From: Tunturiibacter empetritectus
Lineage (GTDB): Bacteria; Acidobacteriota; Terriglobia; Terriglobales; Acidobacteriaceae
NCBI RefSeq assembly: GCF_013410875.1
Contig: NZ_JACCCU010000002.1
Span: 434,001-498,000 of the forward strand
Reading direction: 5' to 3'
DNA length: 64,000 nucleotides
The position numbers were made by a program, and so were the translations under genes. The notes under the pieces were generated by a model that was not told the DNA's origin, did no database searches, and saw nothing but the letters and a program-made list of their open reading frames with translations. Below are positions 44,199-52,439 of the stretch, piece after piece. Every line of letters begins with the position of its first letter. The stretch's first letter is position 1.

Positions 44199-45251
44199 CT
44201 GACCAACCCCACGCCCGACGACCTCACACCCTACGAGAAAAAAAACCGCGCCCAGGTCCGCGGCAACATCCTCTTCTTCTTCGCCGTCATCCTCCTGCTC
44301 GCCCTCGCCTGGACCCTCCAGAAAGAGCTGCTGATCCTCTACGTCAGTGCTCTCTTCGCCGTCGTCCTCATGCCCGCAGTCAAGCGCATCCGTCAGTTGA
44401 AGATCCGCAACTACCAGCCCTCCCGCGGCGTTGCCATCGTCATCCTCATCGCTGCCGTCGCCGGCGTTCTCGCCCTCTTCTTCACCACCGGCCTACCGCC
44501 TGTCCTCAGCGACCTCCGCAACTTCTCCGCCGAGCTGCCCCAGCGCATCCCCGAGGTCGTCGCCCGCATCAAGAAGCTCCCCCTCGCCGACAAGTTCGGC
44601 ATCGACTCCCTCGCCCAGCGCGCCGCCGGAGCCTTCGACGCCACCGCCACCTATCTCTTCACCTCGCTCCCCCTCTGGCTCTCCCACCTCTTCGACATCC
44701 TCACCGCCGCCTTCCTCTGCATCTACTTCATGCTCGAAGGCGAGCACGCCTACCAGTTCTTCCTCTCCCTCTTCCCCAGCGCCGATCGCCCCCGCCTCAA
44801 CGCCACTCTAAAAAAAGCTGAGAGCAAGATCAGCAAGTGGCTCCTTGGCCAGGGACTCCTCATGCTCATCCTCGGAGTCTCCAGCACCATCGTCTTCGGC
44901 CTCCTTCACGTCCGATACTTCCTCCTCCTCGGCTTCCTCATGGGCCTCTTCAACATCATCCCCATCGCCGGCGGAGTCATCACCATCATCATCGCCGCCG
45001 GGGTCGCCGCCCTCGACTCCTGGACCAAGATGGCCAGCGTCCTCCTCTTCTACGCCATCTACATCAACGTCGAAAACGCCGTCCTCACCCCCCGCATCAT
45101 GCGCTCCAGCGTCAACCTCATGGGCCTCACCGTCCTGGTAGCCCTGCTCCTCGGAACCGCCCTCGCCGGCATCGTCGGAGCCCTCGTCTCAGTCCCCACC
45201 GCCGCCCTCATCACCGTCCTGCTGGAGGAGTACGCCGTCCAAAAGGAATGA
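44199..45251 (+). CDS. AI-2E family transporter with probable CTG start
   Basis: The TqsA/YdiK-type membrane protein would be 293 residues from the first ATG (44370), which cuts off the first membrane helices. In the same frame the reading continues back to a stop at 44052 with no ATG, GTG or TTG. A CTG at 44199 has AGGAGA six bases upstream and gives 350 residues, the family's usual length, with the standard head NRAQVRGNILFFFAVILLLA LAWTLQKELLILYVSALFAV. Later helices include FFTTGLPPVLSDLRNFSAEL and LLGQGLLMLILGVSS. Transport substrate unknown. Confidence 0.8.
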   Translation: MTNPTPDDLTPYEKKNRAQVRGNILFFFAVILLLALAWTLQKELLILYVSALFAVVLMPAVKRIRQLKIRNYQPSRGVAIVILIAAVAGVLALFFTTGLPPVLSDLRNFSAELPQRIPEVVARIKKLPLADKFGIDSLAQRAAGAFDATATYLFTSLPLWLSHLFDILTAAFLCIYFMLEGEHAYQFFLSLFPSADRPRLNATLKKAESKISKWLLGQGLLMLILGVSSTIVFGLLHVRYFLLLGFLMGLFNIIPIAGGVITIIIAAGVAALDSWTKMASVLLFYAIYINVENAVLTPRIMRSSVNLMGLTVLVALLLGTALAGIVGALVSVPTAALITVLLEEYAVQKE

Positions 45252-45385
45252 TCCCCCGCCTGCAACTTTTGTGGTACGCTCACCGCATTCCCATCTCCGT
45301 CACTATTTACAGACTCGCACCACCAACGTTAGGTTAAATTCCAGCTCTTTTAATCTTCTGAAAACCAACCGCCCTTGCTATTCTC

Positions 45386-45991
45386 ATGCCAGTGTCAGAT
45401 CTCAAGTTTGCCCAACCCGCTCGCAGCAACCTGTTGGCTCCGGTCCTTCTGGCGTTTCTGATCCTTGGCATCACCCTCGCCCTGGTCATGCGCTTCACCC
45501 CGCATAAGACCGCCGATCTCGACATCCTCCACACCAACGTCTACTCCGCCCACACCGTCTTCAAAGGCGAGTCCATCCTCGTCGGCCACGACCGGGGCCA
45601 GGACGACCTCTACGTCCTCACCACCCTCCGCATCACCGACGGCCTCCGCCTCCCCCTCTTCCTCAAAGACTTCACCGCCACCCTCACCACCGGCGACGGC
45701 GAAGAGATCACCACCAGCGCCGTCGAAAAAGACGACCTTCCCAGCGTCTTATCCGCTTTCCCCGCACTCAAGCCCCTCGCCTCCGAACCCCTCCTTCGCG
45801 AGACCATGATCAACCCCGGCCAATCCGCCGAGGGCATGATTATCCTTCACTTCCCCATATCCCAGGAGGTATGGGACCACCGCCGCACCGCCGCCCTCAA
45901 CGTCGACCTCTACCATCAGGGCCTTCAGTCCATCATGATCAGCCGCGCCAGCGAAGCGGTCCCAAACCCCGCCACCAAAGTAGCCAACTGA
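45386..45991 (+). CDS. membrane-anchored protein of unknown function
   Basis: A 201-residue protein with one N-terminal membrane helix (LLAPVLLAFLILGITLALVM) and an extracytoplasmic beta-rich domain (ADLDILHTNVYSAHTVFKGE, LYVLTTLRITDGLRLPLFLK, EGMIILHFPISQEVWDHRRT). The layout resembles immunoglobulin-like periplasmic domains of acidobacterial hypotheticals. The ATG lacks a strong ribosome site. It follows the AI-2E-type transporter by 134 bp. No function is assigned. Confidence 0.7.
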   Translation: MPVSDLKFAQPARSNLLAPVLLAFLILGITLALVMRFTPHKTADLDILHTNVYSAHTVFKGESILVGHDRGQDDLYVLTTLRITDGLRLPLFLKDFTATLTTGDGEEITTSAVEKDDLPSVLSAFPALKPLASEPLLRETMINPGQSAEGMIILHFPISQEVWDHRRTAALNVDLYHQGLQSIMISRASEAVPNPATKVAN

Positions 45992-46107
45992 CTCAACTGC
46001 CCCCTGAGACGCAGCCCACGAACCTTGGGGAACGCACCAATGGAGTCAATTGACGTTGGGACGCACCCACAAAATCCTCAACTTACTTCTGGGGCGCACC
46101 ACAAATC

Positions 46108-46162
46108 CCGTCATCCCGACCGAAGCGTAGCGCAGTGGAGGGACATCCGCATTTTGCCCGAA
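46108..46162. repeat. dispersed repeat family B copy
   Basis: CCGTCATCCCGACCGAAGCG ... AGTGGAGGGACATCCGCATT TTGCCC, resembling the copy at 11465. It lies between the hypothetical gene and rsmE. Confidence 0.7.
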
Positions 46163-46210
46163 GCGCCCCGCCCCCCATGAGAATCCACCATAAAACCGTA
46201 AACTAACCCC

Positions 46211-46984
46211 ATGACCCGCCGCCGCTGGATCGCCGACACCTGGACCCCTACCACCGCATCCCTCACCGGCGACCAGGCCGCCCACCTCGCCCGCGTCCTC
46301 CGCGCCGAACCCGGCCAGATCTACGACGTCGTCTCCAACGGCTTCCTCCACCGCGCCGAAATCCTCACCGTCTCCGAAAAAGAAGTCCTCTTCACCCTCC
46401 ACGAAGAGCTCCAGTCCGACGCCGCCCTCCCCCTCCATCTCCTCCTCGCCGTCTTCAAGTTCGACCACATGGAGTGGGCCATCGAAAAAGCCACCGAACT
46501 AGGCATCGCAAAGATCACACCCATCCTCGCCCGCCGCACCGAAAAGCACCTCGCGCAATCCGCTCTCAAGCGTTCCGAACGCTGGCGCCGCATAGCTCTC
46601 GAAGCCAGCAAGCAATCCCGCCGCACCGACATCCCCGAGATCGCCGACCCCACCCCACTGAAGTCCGCCCTGGAAAGCGAAAAATCCCCCACCCGCATCC
46701 TCCTATCCGAAACCGAGCAGACCCAAACCCTGACCGCCGCCCTCGAAGGAGCATCACCCGCCACAAAAGACCGGGTGCCCCATCCTTCGCAGTCTCACCG
46801 CGAAGGGTGGGAGGTAGACCGTCAAACCGCCTTAGCCATAGGCCCCGAAGGCGGCTGGACCCCCGAAGAGATGTCCCTCTTCACCACCCATCAATGGCAG
46901 CCCGTCACCCTCGGCCCCCGCATCCTCCGCGCCGAAACCGCCGCCATAGCCGCCATCGCCATAGCCGCCACCCACCTCGCCTAA
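46211..46984 (+). CDS. rsmE: 16S rRNA m3U1498 methyltransferase RsmE with repeat-derived loop
   Basis: A 257-residue SPOUT methyltransferase that methylates U1498 of 16S rRNA. The PUA-like head contains LTGDQAAHLARVLRAEPGQI; the SPOUT part has KFDHMEWAIEKATELGI, ALKRSERWRRIALEASKQSR and the knot motif AIGPEGGWTPEE with LGPRILRAETAAIAAI. Between strands a family A repeat (46771-46812) is translated as RVPHPSQSHREGWEVDR. The insert falls in a loop just before the IGPEGG knot, so activity may be kept. The ATG has no clear ribosome site. Confidence 0.93.
   Translation: MTRRRWIADTWTPTTASLTGDQAAHLARVLRAEPGQIYDVVSNGFLHRAEILTVSEKEVLFTLHEELQSDAALPLHLLLAVFKFDHMEWAIEKATELGIAKITPILARRTEKHLAQSALKRSERWRRIALEASKQSRRTDIPEIADPTPLKSALESEKSPTRILLSETEQTQTLTAALEGASPATKDRVPHPSQSHREGWEVDRQTALAIGPEGGWTPEEMSLFTTHQWQPVTLGPRILRAETAAIAAIAIAATHLA
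46771..46812. repeat. dispersed repeat family A copy inside rsmE
   Basis: CCGGGTGCCCCATCCTTCGC then CTCACCGCGAAGGGTGGGA, arms CCATCCTTCGC and GCGAAGGGTGG pairing across a short loop. Same core as 10730 and 48329, without the downstream extension. Confidence 0.85.
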
Positions 46985-46991
46985 TCCACGC

Positions 46992-48200
46992 CTATCCATG
47001 CGAATCCGCGCCCGCCGCCGGATGCGTATGCGAGTGCTCCAATCCCGTCTTCTGCGGCTCCCCCATCATCCGCAGCATCGCCGGACCGCCCGTCCTCAGG
47101 AACCGCACCACTAACAGCGCCGCCACCACCAGAAATCCAAGATTCAGCCACGTCGTATAGTTCCACGAGATCGCCTCCTCCATCACCCGCGCGTTCCTCT
47201 GCTGTGGAATCAGGTGCAGCCACCCAAACACAAACTCCACCACCAGCGCCGCCACCGCCATCGCCGCATAGAACGTCACAAACAGGAATGCGCTAACCTT
47301 CCACCCGTAATACTTACGATAGATATTCAGAATCGGCAGAATAATCAAATCCGCAAACAGAAACGCGATCACGCCCCCAAAGCTGATCCCACCGTTCCAC
47401 AGCACCGCCGCCAGCGGCACATTGCCCACCGAGCACACAAACGAGACCACCGCCACCGCCGGCCCCACCAGCGGACCCCACAACTTCGCCAGCACCGGAT
47501 GCCCCGCAAAGAAGAACGTCTGCCAGAACTGCTTCGGCACCCATGCCGCCAACGCTCCCGCAATCAGCAGCCCCACCCCGATATCCAGCCACAGCGACGC
47601 CCAGTCCATCACAAAGAAGTGGCTGATCGCCGTCCGCCCCTTCTCCGACGCCGCCCGCTGCCACAGCGTTCCCTCATGCACGCTCATGTCCATGGCCGCA
47701 TGCCCCTCCATGCGCCCTGCGACGCCCCGGTCCGCCTGCTCCCGCGCCGCCTCCACCAGCCCGCGCCGCAGAAACAATCGGAACAACACCACCAGCACCC
47801 AGATCATCAGCGGCCCGCCCACAAACTCCGCCAGCGTAAACCGCCAACCCATCAGCACCGCCAGCAGAATCCCCAGCTCCATCACCAGGTTCGTCGACGC
47901 AAACTGAAACGCCATCGCAGCCGTAAAGTTCGCGCCCTTGCGGAACATCGACCGCGCCAGCGCCACCGCCGCATACGAGCACGACGAACTCGCTGCCCCC
48001 AGCCCGCACGCCTTCACAATTGTCCCCGCACGGTCATCCGGCAGCAGCCCGGACATCTCCTCCTTCGACACCACCGCCTGCACCACCGCTGACAGCAGAA
48101 ATCCCAGAATCAACGCCCAAAGAATCTCCCACCCCATCGTCAACGACATCCTCAGAGCATGCCAGATCGCCAACAGCATCCACACCCCCGTCGAGCACAT
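46992..48200 (-). CDS. multipass permease (UPF0718-like) with His-rich tail
   Basis: About 402 residues and roughly ten hydrophobic segments in two repeats: ILWALILGFLLSAVVQAVVS, AASSSCSYAAVALARSMFRK (paired S/C motif), FTAAMAFQFASTNLVMELGI, VAVVSFVCSVGNVPLAAVLW, FLFADLIILPILNIYRKYYG. It fits the DUF318 / UPF0718 permeases. The C-terminus is HSHTHPAAGADSHG, suggestive of metal binding. Start choices are ATG 48200, TTG 48215 and ATG 48179. It converges on rsmE. Substrate unknown; heavy-metal or metalloid export is a guess. Confidence 0.75.
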   Translation of the reverse strand: MCSTGVWMLLAIWHALRMSLTMGWEILWALILGFLLSAVVQAVVSKEEMSGLLPDDRAGTIVKACGLGAASSSCSYAAVALARSMFRKGANFTAAMAFQFASTNLVMELGILLAVLMGWRFTLAEFVGGPLMIWVLVVLFRLFLRRGLVEAAREQADRGVAGRMEGHAAMDMSVHEGTLWQRAASEKGRTAISHFFVMDWASLWLDIGVGLLIAGALAAWVPKQFWQTFFFAGHPVLAKLWGPLVGPAVAVVSFVCSVGNVPLAAVLWNGGISFGGVIAFLFADLIILPILNIYRKYYGWKVSAFLFVTFYAAMAVAALVVEFVFGWLHLIPQQRNARVMEEAISWNYTTWLNLGFLVVAALLVVRFLRTGGPAMLRMMGEPQKTGLEHSHTHPAAGADSHG

Positions 48201-48654
48201 TAGCCCATCCAGCAAGCGGTCAGCGCCCCCACCACAAAGCCGTCATCGACCGAGCACCAAAGCTTCATAGTGAGATGCGCAAGAGAGGCTCCCGCATCCT
48301 GCCTTTGCTCCCTGCCAGCCGTCCCAAGCCGGGTGCCCCATCCTTTCGCGGCCTCATCGCGATAGGGTGGGGTATTCGCGCCGGCAGGCGCGAACCGCTC
48401 TCCTCCCCAAGCCCATCCTCGCTCCAAAGCCACAAAACGTCACCGTCGCGCTGACCAGTTTCCAGCTGACTAGCTAACCCAGCTGACCGCAGTTTCTTTG
48501 TTGTCATCCCCGAAGGGGATTTGCGTCTGCTGTTGCAGTTGCACTTGCACTTGCACTTGCAGTTGCTTTTGTCATTGCACCTGCGTTGCCGTTGCTCGTC
48601 TTTTACGCTAACCCGCTAACTAGCTAACCCGCTGACCACCTGACTCGCTGCCTC
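48201..48654. other. 454-bp gap made of stacked repeats
   Basis: No gene. Contents in order: family A copy 6 (48329-48420), 8-bp family E units (48462-48492), family C variant (48500-48536), a microsatellite of TTGCAC units (48537-48566), and a second family E run (48606-48650: CTAACCCG, CTAACTAG, CTAACCCG, CTGACCAC, CTGACTCG) that ends at the dnaJ stop. An open frame reads through the family A copy here just as in moaE. Confidence 0.85.
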
Positions 48655-49803
48655 TCAGCTGAACATATCCTTCACCTTGTCGAACAGCCCACGCGACGTC
48701 GGCGTATTCTCCACCACCATCATCTCGTCCAGCTGCTTCAACAACTCCCGCTGCTGCTTGGTCAGCTTGCCCGGCGTCTGCACCCGAATCTCCACGATCA
48801 GATCGCCCTTCCCATGCGAGTTCAAATGCGGCACGCCCTTGCCCTTCAGCTTGAACGCCTTCCCATTCTGCGTCCCCTCAGGAACCTTGATCGTCGCCGC
48901 ACCCTCCAGCGTCTGAATCTCAAGCTCCGTCCCCAGCGCAGCCTGCGGGAACGAGATCGGCATCACGCAATGCAGATCATCCCCATCGCGCTCAAAGAAC
49001 TTGTGCGCCTTCACATTCAGCACAACGTAAAGATCACCAGCAGGTCCCGCAAACTTGCCCGCCTCACCCTCGCCCGAGTAGCGAATCCGCGTATCCTGCT
49101 CCACACCCGCCGGCACCTTCACCATAATCGTGTGCTCGCGTTGTATCCGCGTCTCGCCCTTGCAGGTCTGGCAAGGATCAACAATCAGCGTCCCCGTCCC
49201 TCCACACACCGAGCAGGTCCGCGCCACCGAAAAGAACCCCTGCTGAAACCTCTGCTGCCCGCGGCCGCCGCATTGCGTACAAGTCACCGGAGCCTTACCC
49301 CGCGACGCACCCGAGCCCTTGCAGTCGATGCAGGTCTCCATCCGCCGGATCGTGATCTCCTTCTCCTTGCCGAAGACTGCCTCTTCAAACTCCAGCTTCA
49401 TGTCGTACCGCAGATCGCGTCCGCGCTGCACCCGTGAAGCCTGCTGGCGACCATTGCCGCCCATGTTGAACATCTCGCCGAAGAGATCGCCGAAGATATC
49501 TCCCAGGTCCTGCGGATTGCCGCTGAACCCACCACCAAATGGACCACCGGCCCCGCCGCCGTTCTGAAACGCCGCATGACCATACCGGTCATAGGCCGCG
49601 CGCTTCTCCACATCGCTCAGCACCGAGTAGGCCTCGCCGCACTCCTTGAACTTCTCCTCAGCCTCAGGATTGTTCGGGTTCCGGTCCGGGTGGTACTGCA
49701 TGGCAAGCTTGCGATAGGCAGTCTTCAACTCCTGATCGCTCGCATCCCGCGAAACACTCAATACTTCGTAGTAGTCAACCTTCGTCACGTTTGCCGTCGC
49801 CAT
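48655..49803 (-). CDS. dnaJ: chaperone protein DnaJ
   Basis: A 382-residue co-chaperone of DnaK. The J domain has [20 protein letters not shown] and the HPD motif (YHPDRNPNN); a G/F-rich segment ([15 protein letters not shown]) follows; four zinc repeats read [24 protein letters not shown] and CQTCKGET; the C-terminal substrate domains are complete. ATG 49803. It lies downstream of hrcA and grpE on the same strand, each pair separated by a repeat-filled gap. No dnaK is in the window. Confidence 0.95.
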   Translation of the reverse strand: MATANVTKVDYYEVLSVSRDASDQELKTAYRKLAMQYHPDRNPNNPEAEEKFKECGEAYSVLSDVEKRAAYDRYGHAAFQNGGGAGGPFGGGFSGNPQDLGDIFGDLFGEMFNMGGNGRQQASRVQRGRDLRYDMKLEFEEAVFGKEKEITIRRMETCIDCKGSGASRGKAPVTCTQCGGRGQQRFQQGFFSVARTCSVCGGTGTLIVDPCQTCKGETRIQREHTIMVKVPAGVEQDTRIRYSGEGEAGKFAGPAGDLYVVLNVKAHKFFERDGDDLHCVMPISFPQAALGTELEIQTLEGAATIKVPEGTQNGKAFKLKGKGVPHLNSHGKGDLIVEIRVQTPGKLTKQQRELLKQLDEMMVVENTPTSRGLFDKVKDMFS

Positions 49804-49914
49804 ATCCCTGAAAGTCTCTTTCTAATCTGTGTTGCCGTGCAGTTGCGACTGATGCGTGCTGGTATTCATTTACAGTTACTGCGGTGTACTCTCATCCCCA
49901 ACCGGCCAATACTC

Positions 49915-49953
49915 ATCGGGTGCCCCATCCATCGCGTTCCTGCGATGGGTGGG
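49915..49953. repeat. dispersed repeat family A, copy 7
   Basis: TCGGGTGCCCCATCCATCGC GTTCCTGCGATGGGTGGGA; arms CCATCCATCGC and GCGATGGGTGG pair, with loop GTTCCT. Confidence 0.8.
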
Positions 49954-50058
49954 AAAGTACGCCTTCACTCAGCCGCATCTTGTCGTTGCTCTTGCCCTTT
50001 TCCTGTCATCCCGCAAGCATTTATTTCTGTCGTTGCAGTTGCAATTGTCTTTGCCTCT

Positions 50059-50132
50059 AGGTACCCCAAGGCTTCATCCTTGGGCCTCTCTACAAAAAGA
50101 AAACGAGGGGCTTTAGCCCCTGGGGTATGCCC
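50059..50132. repeat. palindromic repeat family F beside grpE
   Basis: Two hairpins in a row: CCAAGG-CTTCAT-CCTTGG and AGGGGC-TTTA-GCCCCT, flanked by GGTACCCC and GGGGTATGCC, themselves inverted. It lies 8 bp beyond the grpE stop and may shape the 3' end of its transcript; there is no T run. Confidence 0.65.
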
Positions 50133-50139
50133 TCTTCTC

Positions 50140-50724
50140 CTAATCCGCAACCTGATTCGGATTCGCGGCAATCCTCACCAGCGCCGGCCGCAATAGCTTC
50201 TCGCGGATACTGTACCCCCGCCGAATCTCCTCCAACACCTGGTGGTCCGGGAACTCCTTGGTTTCGATGCTCCCCAGGGCCTCATGGATTCGAGGGTCAA
50301 ACTGCGTCCCCACCGTCTCCACCGCCTGAACATTCAACCCCTTCAGCGCATCTTCCATCTGCTTCAGAATCAGCTCCACACCGCCCCGCAACTGCTCTTT
50401 CGTCCCATTCGCCTTCAGCGCCAGCTGAAAGTTGTCCATCACGCCCAGAAACGGCTCAACCGTATTTGAAACCGTATAGTCCCGCGAATCCGCTCGCTCC
50501 TTCGCCTCACGCTTGCGAGCATTGTCGAACTCGGCCTGCAGCCGCGCTAGTCGGTCCAGCAGCTGATTCCGTTCGCCCTTCACCTGCTCCAGCTCCGCCT
50601 GAGCGGGGCTCACCTCATTAATCGGCTCAACCTCAGAACCCACAGCCACCTCCGGCTCCATCGTTCCCTGCCCAGTCGTTTCCTGTTCCGCCATCTGATC
50701 CTGCATCTTCTTTGAACTCCTCAT
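50140..50724 (-). CDS. grpE: nucleotide exchange factor GrpE
   Basis: A 194-residue DnaK exchange factor. A disordered acidic head is followed by the long helix (AELEQVKGERNQLLDRLARL, QAEFDNARKREAKERADSRD), the four-helix region (TVEPFLGVMDNFQLALK), and the beta wing (FDPRIHEALGSIETKEFPDH, GYSIREKLLRPALVRI). ATG 50724 is chosen for its GAGGT site; the frame is open upstream to 50850. It is the middle gene of hrcA-grpE-dnaJ. Confidence 0.93.
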   Translation of the reverse strand: MRSSKKMQDQMAEQETTGQGTMEPEVAVGSEVEPINEVSPAQAELEQVKGERNQLLDRLARLQAEFDNARKREAKERADSRDYTVSNTVEPFLGVMDNFQLALKANGTKEQLRGGVELILKQMEDALKGLNVQAVETVGTQFDPRIHEALGSIETKEFPDHQVLEEIRRGYSIREKLLRPALVRIAANPNQVAD

Positions 50725-51175
50725 CGTGTTACCTCTTCCATTGTTGCCCATCCGAGCCCATCGCGCGAACTGCTCCCTGGCATTCATCCTAAAAACCTCG
50801 CTTGCCGTCCGCAAAACCCAGTTATGTCTTCGCCTTTGTTCGGCTAGCAAAGCCCATATCCCGACGTTGTGCCTTTGCTGTCATCCTGAGCGCAGCGAAG
50901 GATCCCGACGAACTCCGCCCTGCCAAGACGCTCGTACCTTTCCACCCTCGTCAAGCCATTGTCTGTTCTTAGTACCCTCTCACCCGGCAAGAAAATAAAT
51001 CTCAAAACCTTGGCGTATTCTTAATCGCTCAAAACTATGCGGCGAACAGCCACACTCAGCCACGCAAAACACCACATCCACACCACAAATTCACCACGTC
51101 CAAACACCTTATTCTCTTAAAAACACCGGCAAAAACCACACCCCGACCACGCCAGAAAAAAATCACTCCCCAAAA
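50725..51175. other. hrcA-grpE gap with family B repeat and AC-rich element
   Basis: A 451-bp gap without a gene. It holds a family B copy (50875-50920, CTGTCATCCTGAGCGCAGCG AAGGATCC) and the AC-rich element (51055-51172: TCAGCCACGCAAAACACCAC, CACCACAAATTCACCACG, GGCAAAAACCACACCCC, AAAAAAATCACTCCC), which ends next to the hrcA stop and parallels the one after lon. No terminator or CIRCE sequence was seen. Confidence 0.65.
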
Positions 51176-52252
51176 TCAATCTACAGAATGCAGCATCCGG
51201 TCAAAGACACGCGCAATATAGCTCACCGCATTCATCGTATTCTCGTAGTGCATCCGCTTCGGCCCAATCACGCCCACCGTCCCGCGGCTCTCTCCACCCA
51301 TCCGCGCTGGCGCAGCAATCAGCACAAGTCCCGCCATTTCAGGAGCTTGCTCCTCCAGGTCAAACACCACCCGCACACTCTCCTGCCGCGCATCGATGTA
51401 GGCATTCAACAACTCCACCAGCCGTTGCTTCGCCTCGAGCGCCGTCAAAACCTCTCGCAGCCTCTCCCTATCCTCTTGAGAACCAACAAGATTCGCCACC
51501 CCATCCACATAAACCGTCTGCAGCGGCACCCCAGCCTCCGGCACCGCCCTCATCCAAAGCTGCTGCACAGAATTCAGCAATCTCTGATACTCGCTCTTCT
51601 CCCGCTCCACCAGCCGCGCAATCTCCGCCCGAACCCGCTCCACACTCCATCCACGAAAGTTATCATTCAGAAAGTTTGCTGCAACCTCTAACTCCCTCGA
51701 AGTCAAGTCTTTATCGAGCGTAAGCACCCGGTCCCGCACCAGCCCGCTGCGCGTTACCACCACCGCCAGCACCCGCGCCGGAGCCAGCCGCGAAAAGTGC
51801 ACATGCTCCAGCATGTCCCCATCCGCAGCCGCAGCAATGGCCACGCCTACCCCGCTCGACAAGGTAGCCAGCACATGCGAGGTCCTCTCCAACACCGCCT
51901 GCGTCCCCGCAACTCCAACAAAACTCGAGTCAATCTGCGAACGCGACCGAGCCGACAAACGCGCCGCATCAATCCTCGGGTTCACCCCGCCACTCAACTG
52001 CTCCACAAACATCCGGAACGCCCTAGCCGTAGGCACCCGCCCAGCCGAGGTATGTGGCTGCTCCAGCAAGCCCGCATCCGCCAGTTCGGCCATCTCGTTC
52101 CGTACCGTTGCCGGGCTAAGCCCAGCACTTTCACCACTTTGTAGACGAGCAATAGTCCCCGACCCGACCGGCTCGCCTGTCTCGATGTAGTTCTCGATGA
52201 TGGCGGTCAGAATAGCTCTCTGCCGCGCCGTAACCCGCTCCGCATCCGCCAT
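51176..52252 (-). CDS. hrcA: heat-inducible transcription repressor HrcA
   Basis: A 358-residue repressor of chaperone genes. The winged helix contains RQRAILTAIIENYIETGEPV, ATVRNEMAELADAGLLEQPH and TSAGRVPTARAFRMFVEQL (the conserved HTSAGRxPT); the GAF-like and insert domains follow with VGVIGPKRMHYENTMNAVSY near the end. It should bind CIRCE (TTAGCACTC-N9-GAGTGCTAA); only a half-like AGCACTC at 52323-52329 was found upstream, so the window shows no full operator. First gene of the hrcA-grpE-dnaJ set. Confidence 0.95.
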   Translation of the reverse strand: MADAERVTARQRAILTAIIENYIETGEPVGSGTIARLQSGESAGLSPATVRNEMAELADAGLLEQPHTSAGRVPTARAFRMFVEQLSGGVNPRIDAARLSARSRSQIDSSFVGVAGTQAVLERTSHVLATLSSGVGVAIAAAADGDMLEHVHFSRLAPARVLAVVVTRSGLVRDRVLTLDKDLTSRELEVAANFLNDNFRGWSVERVRAEIARLVEREKSEYQRLLNSVQQLWMRAVPEAGVPLQTVYVDGVANLVGSQEDRERLREVLTALEAKQRLVELLNAYIDARQESVRVVFDLEEQAPEMAGLVLIAAPARMGGESRGTVGVIGPKRMHYENTMNAVSYIARVFDRMLHSVD

Positions 52253-52337
52253 TCATCCCTCCGTCCTTAACTCTACGCCACCCGTCAAGTGCATATAACG
52301 CGGTGTACCGCCGAAGCTCGGGAGCACTCTTCAAGCC

Positions 52338-52437
52338 GACCAACGGGAGGCCCAACGCAGCTAATCCACCCAGACAAGGTACACGCCCCACGAAGTGGGC
52401 GCCGTCCGCGCAGGAGGCCCGTCCGGCAGGACAAGGC
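52338..52437. repeat. dispersed repeat family D, copy 1
   Basis: GACCAACGGGAGGCCCAACG ... CCACGAAGTGGG ... GGCCCGTCCGGCAGGACAA. The ends match copy 2 at 57738-57820; the middles differ but each holds a small hairpin around CGAAG (CCCACGAAGTGGG here, GTCACGAAGTGAC there). It abuts the mrp stop codon. Confidence 0.8.
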
Positions 52438-52439
52438 AC

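Noticed and set aside
48265-48507. An 80-codon minus-strand frame in the gap before dnaJ
   Set aside because: It is a read-through of a family A repeat and family E units with no ribosome site; the same peptide appears as the MoaE tail.
52323-52329. AGCACTC upstream of hrcA as a CIRCE element
   Set aside because: Only one half is present; no GAGTGCTAA follows at nine bases or nearby.
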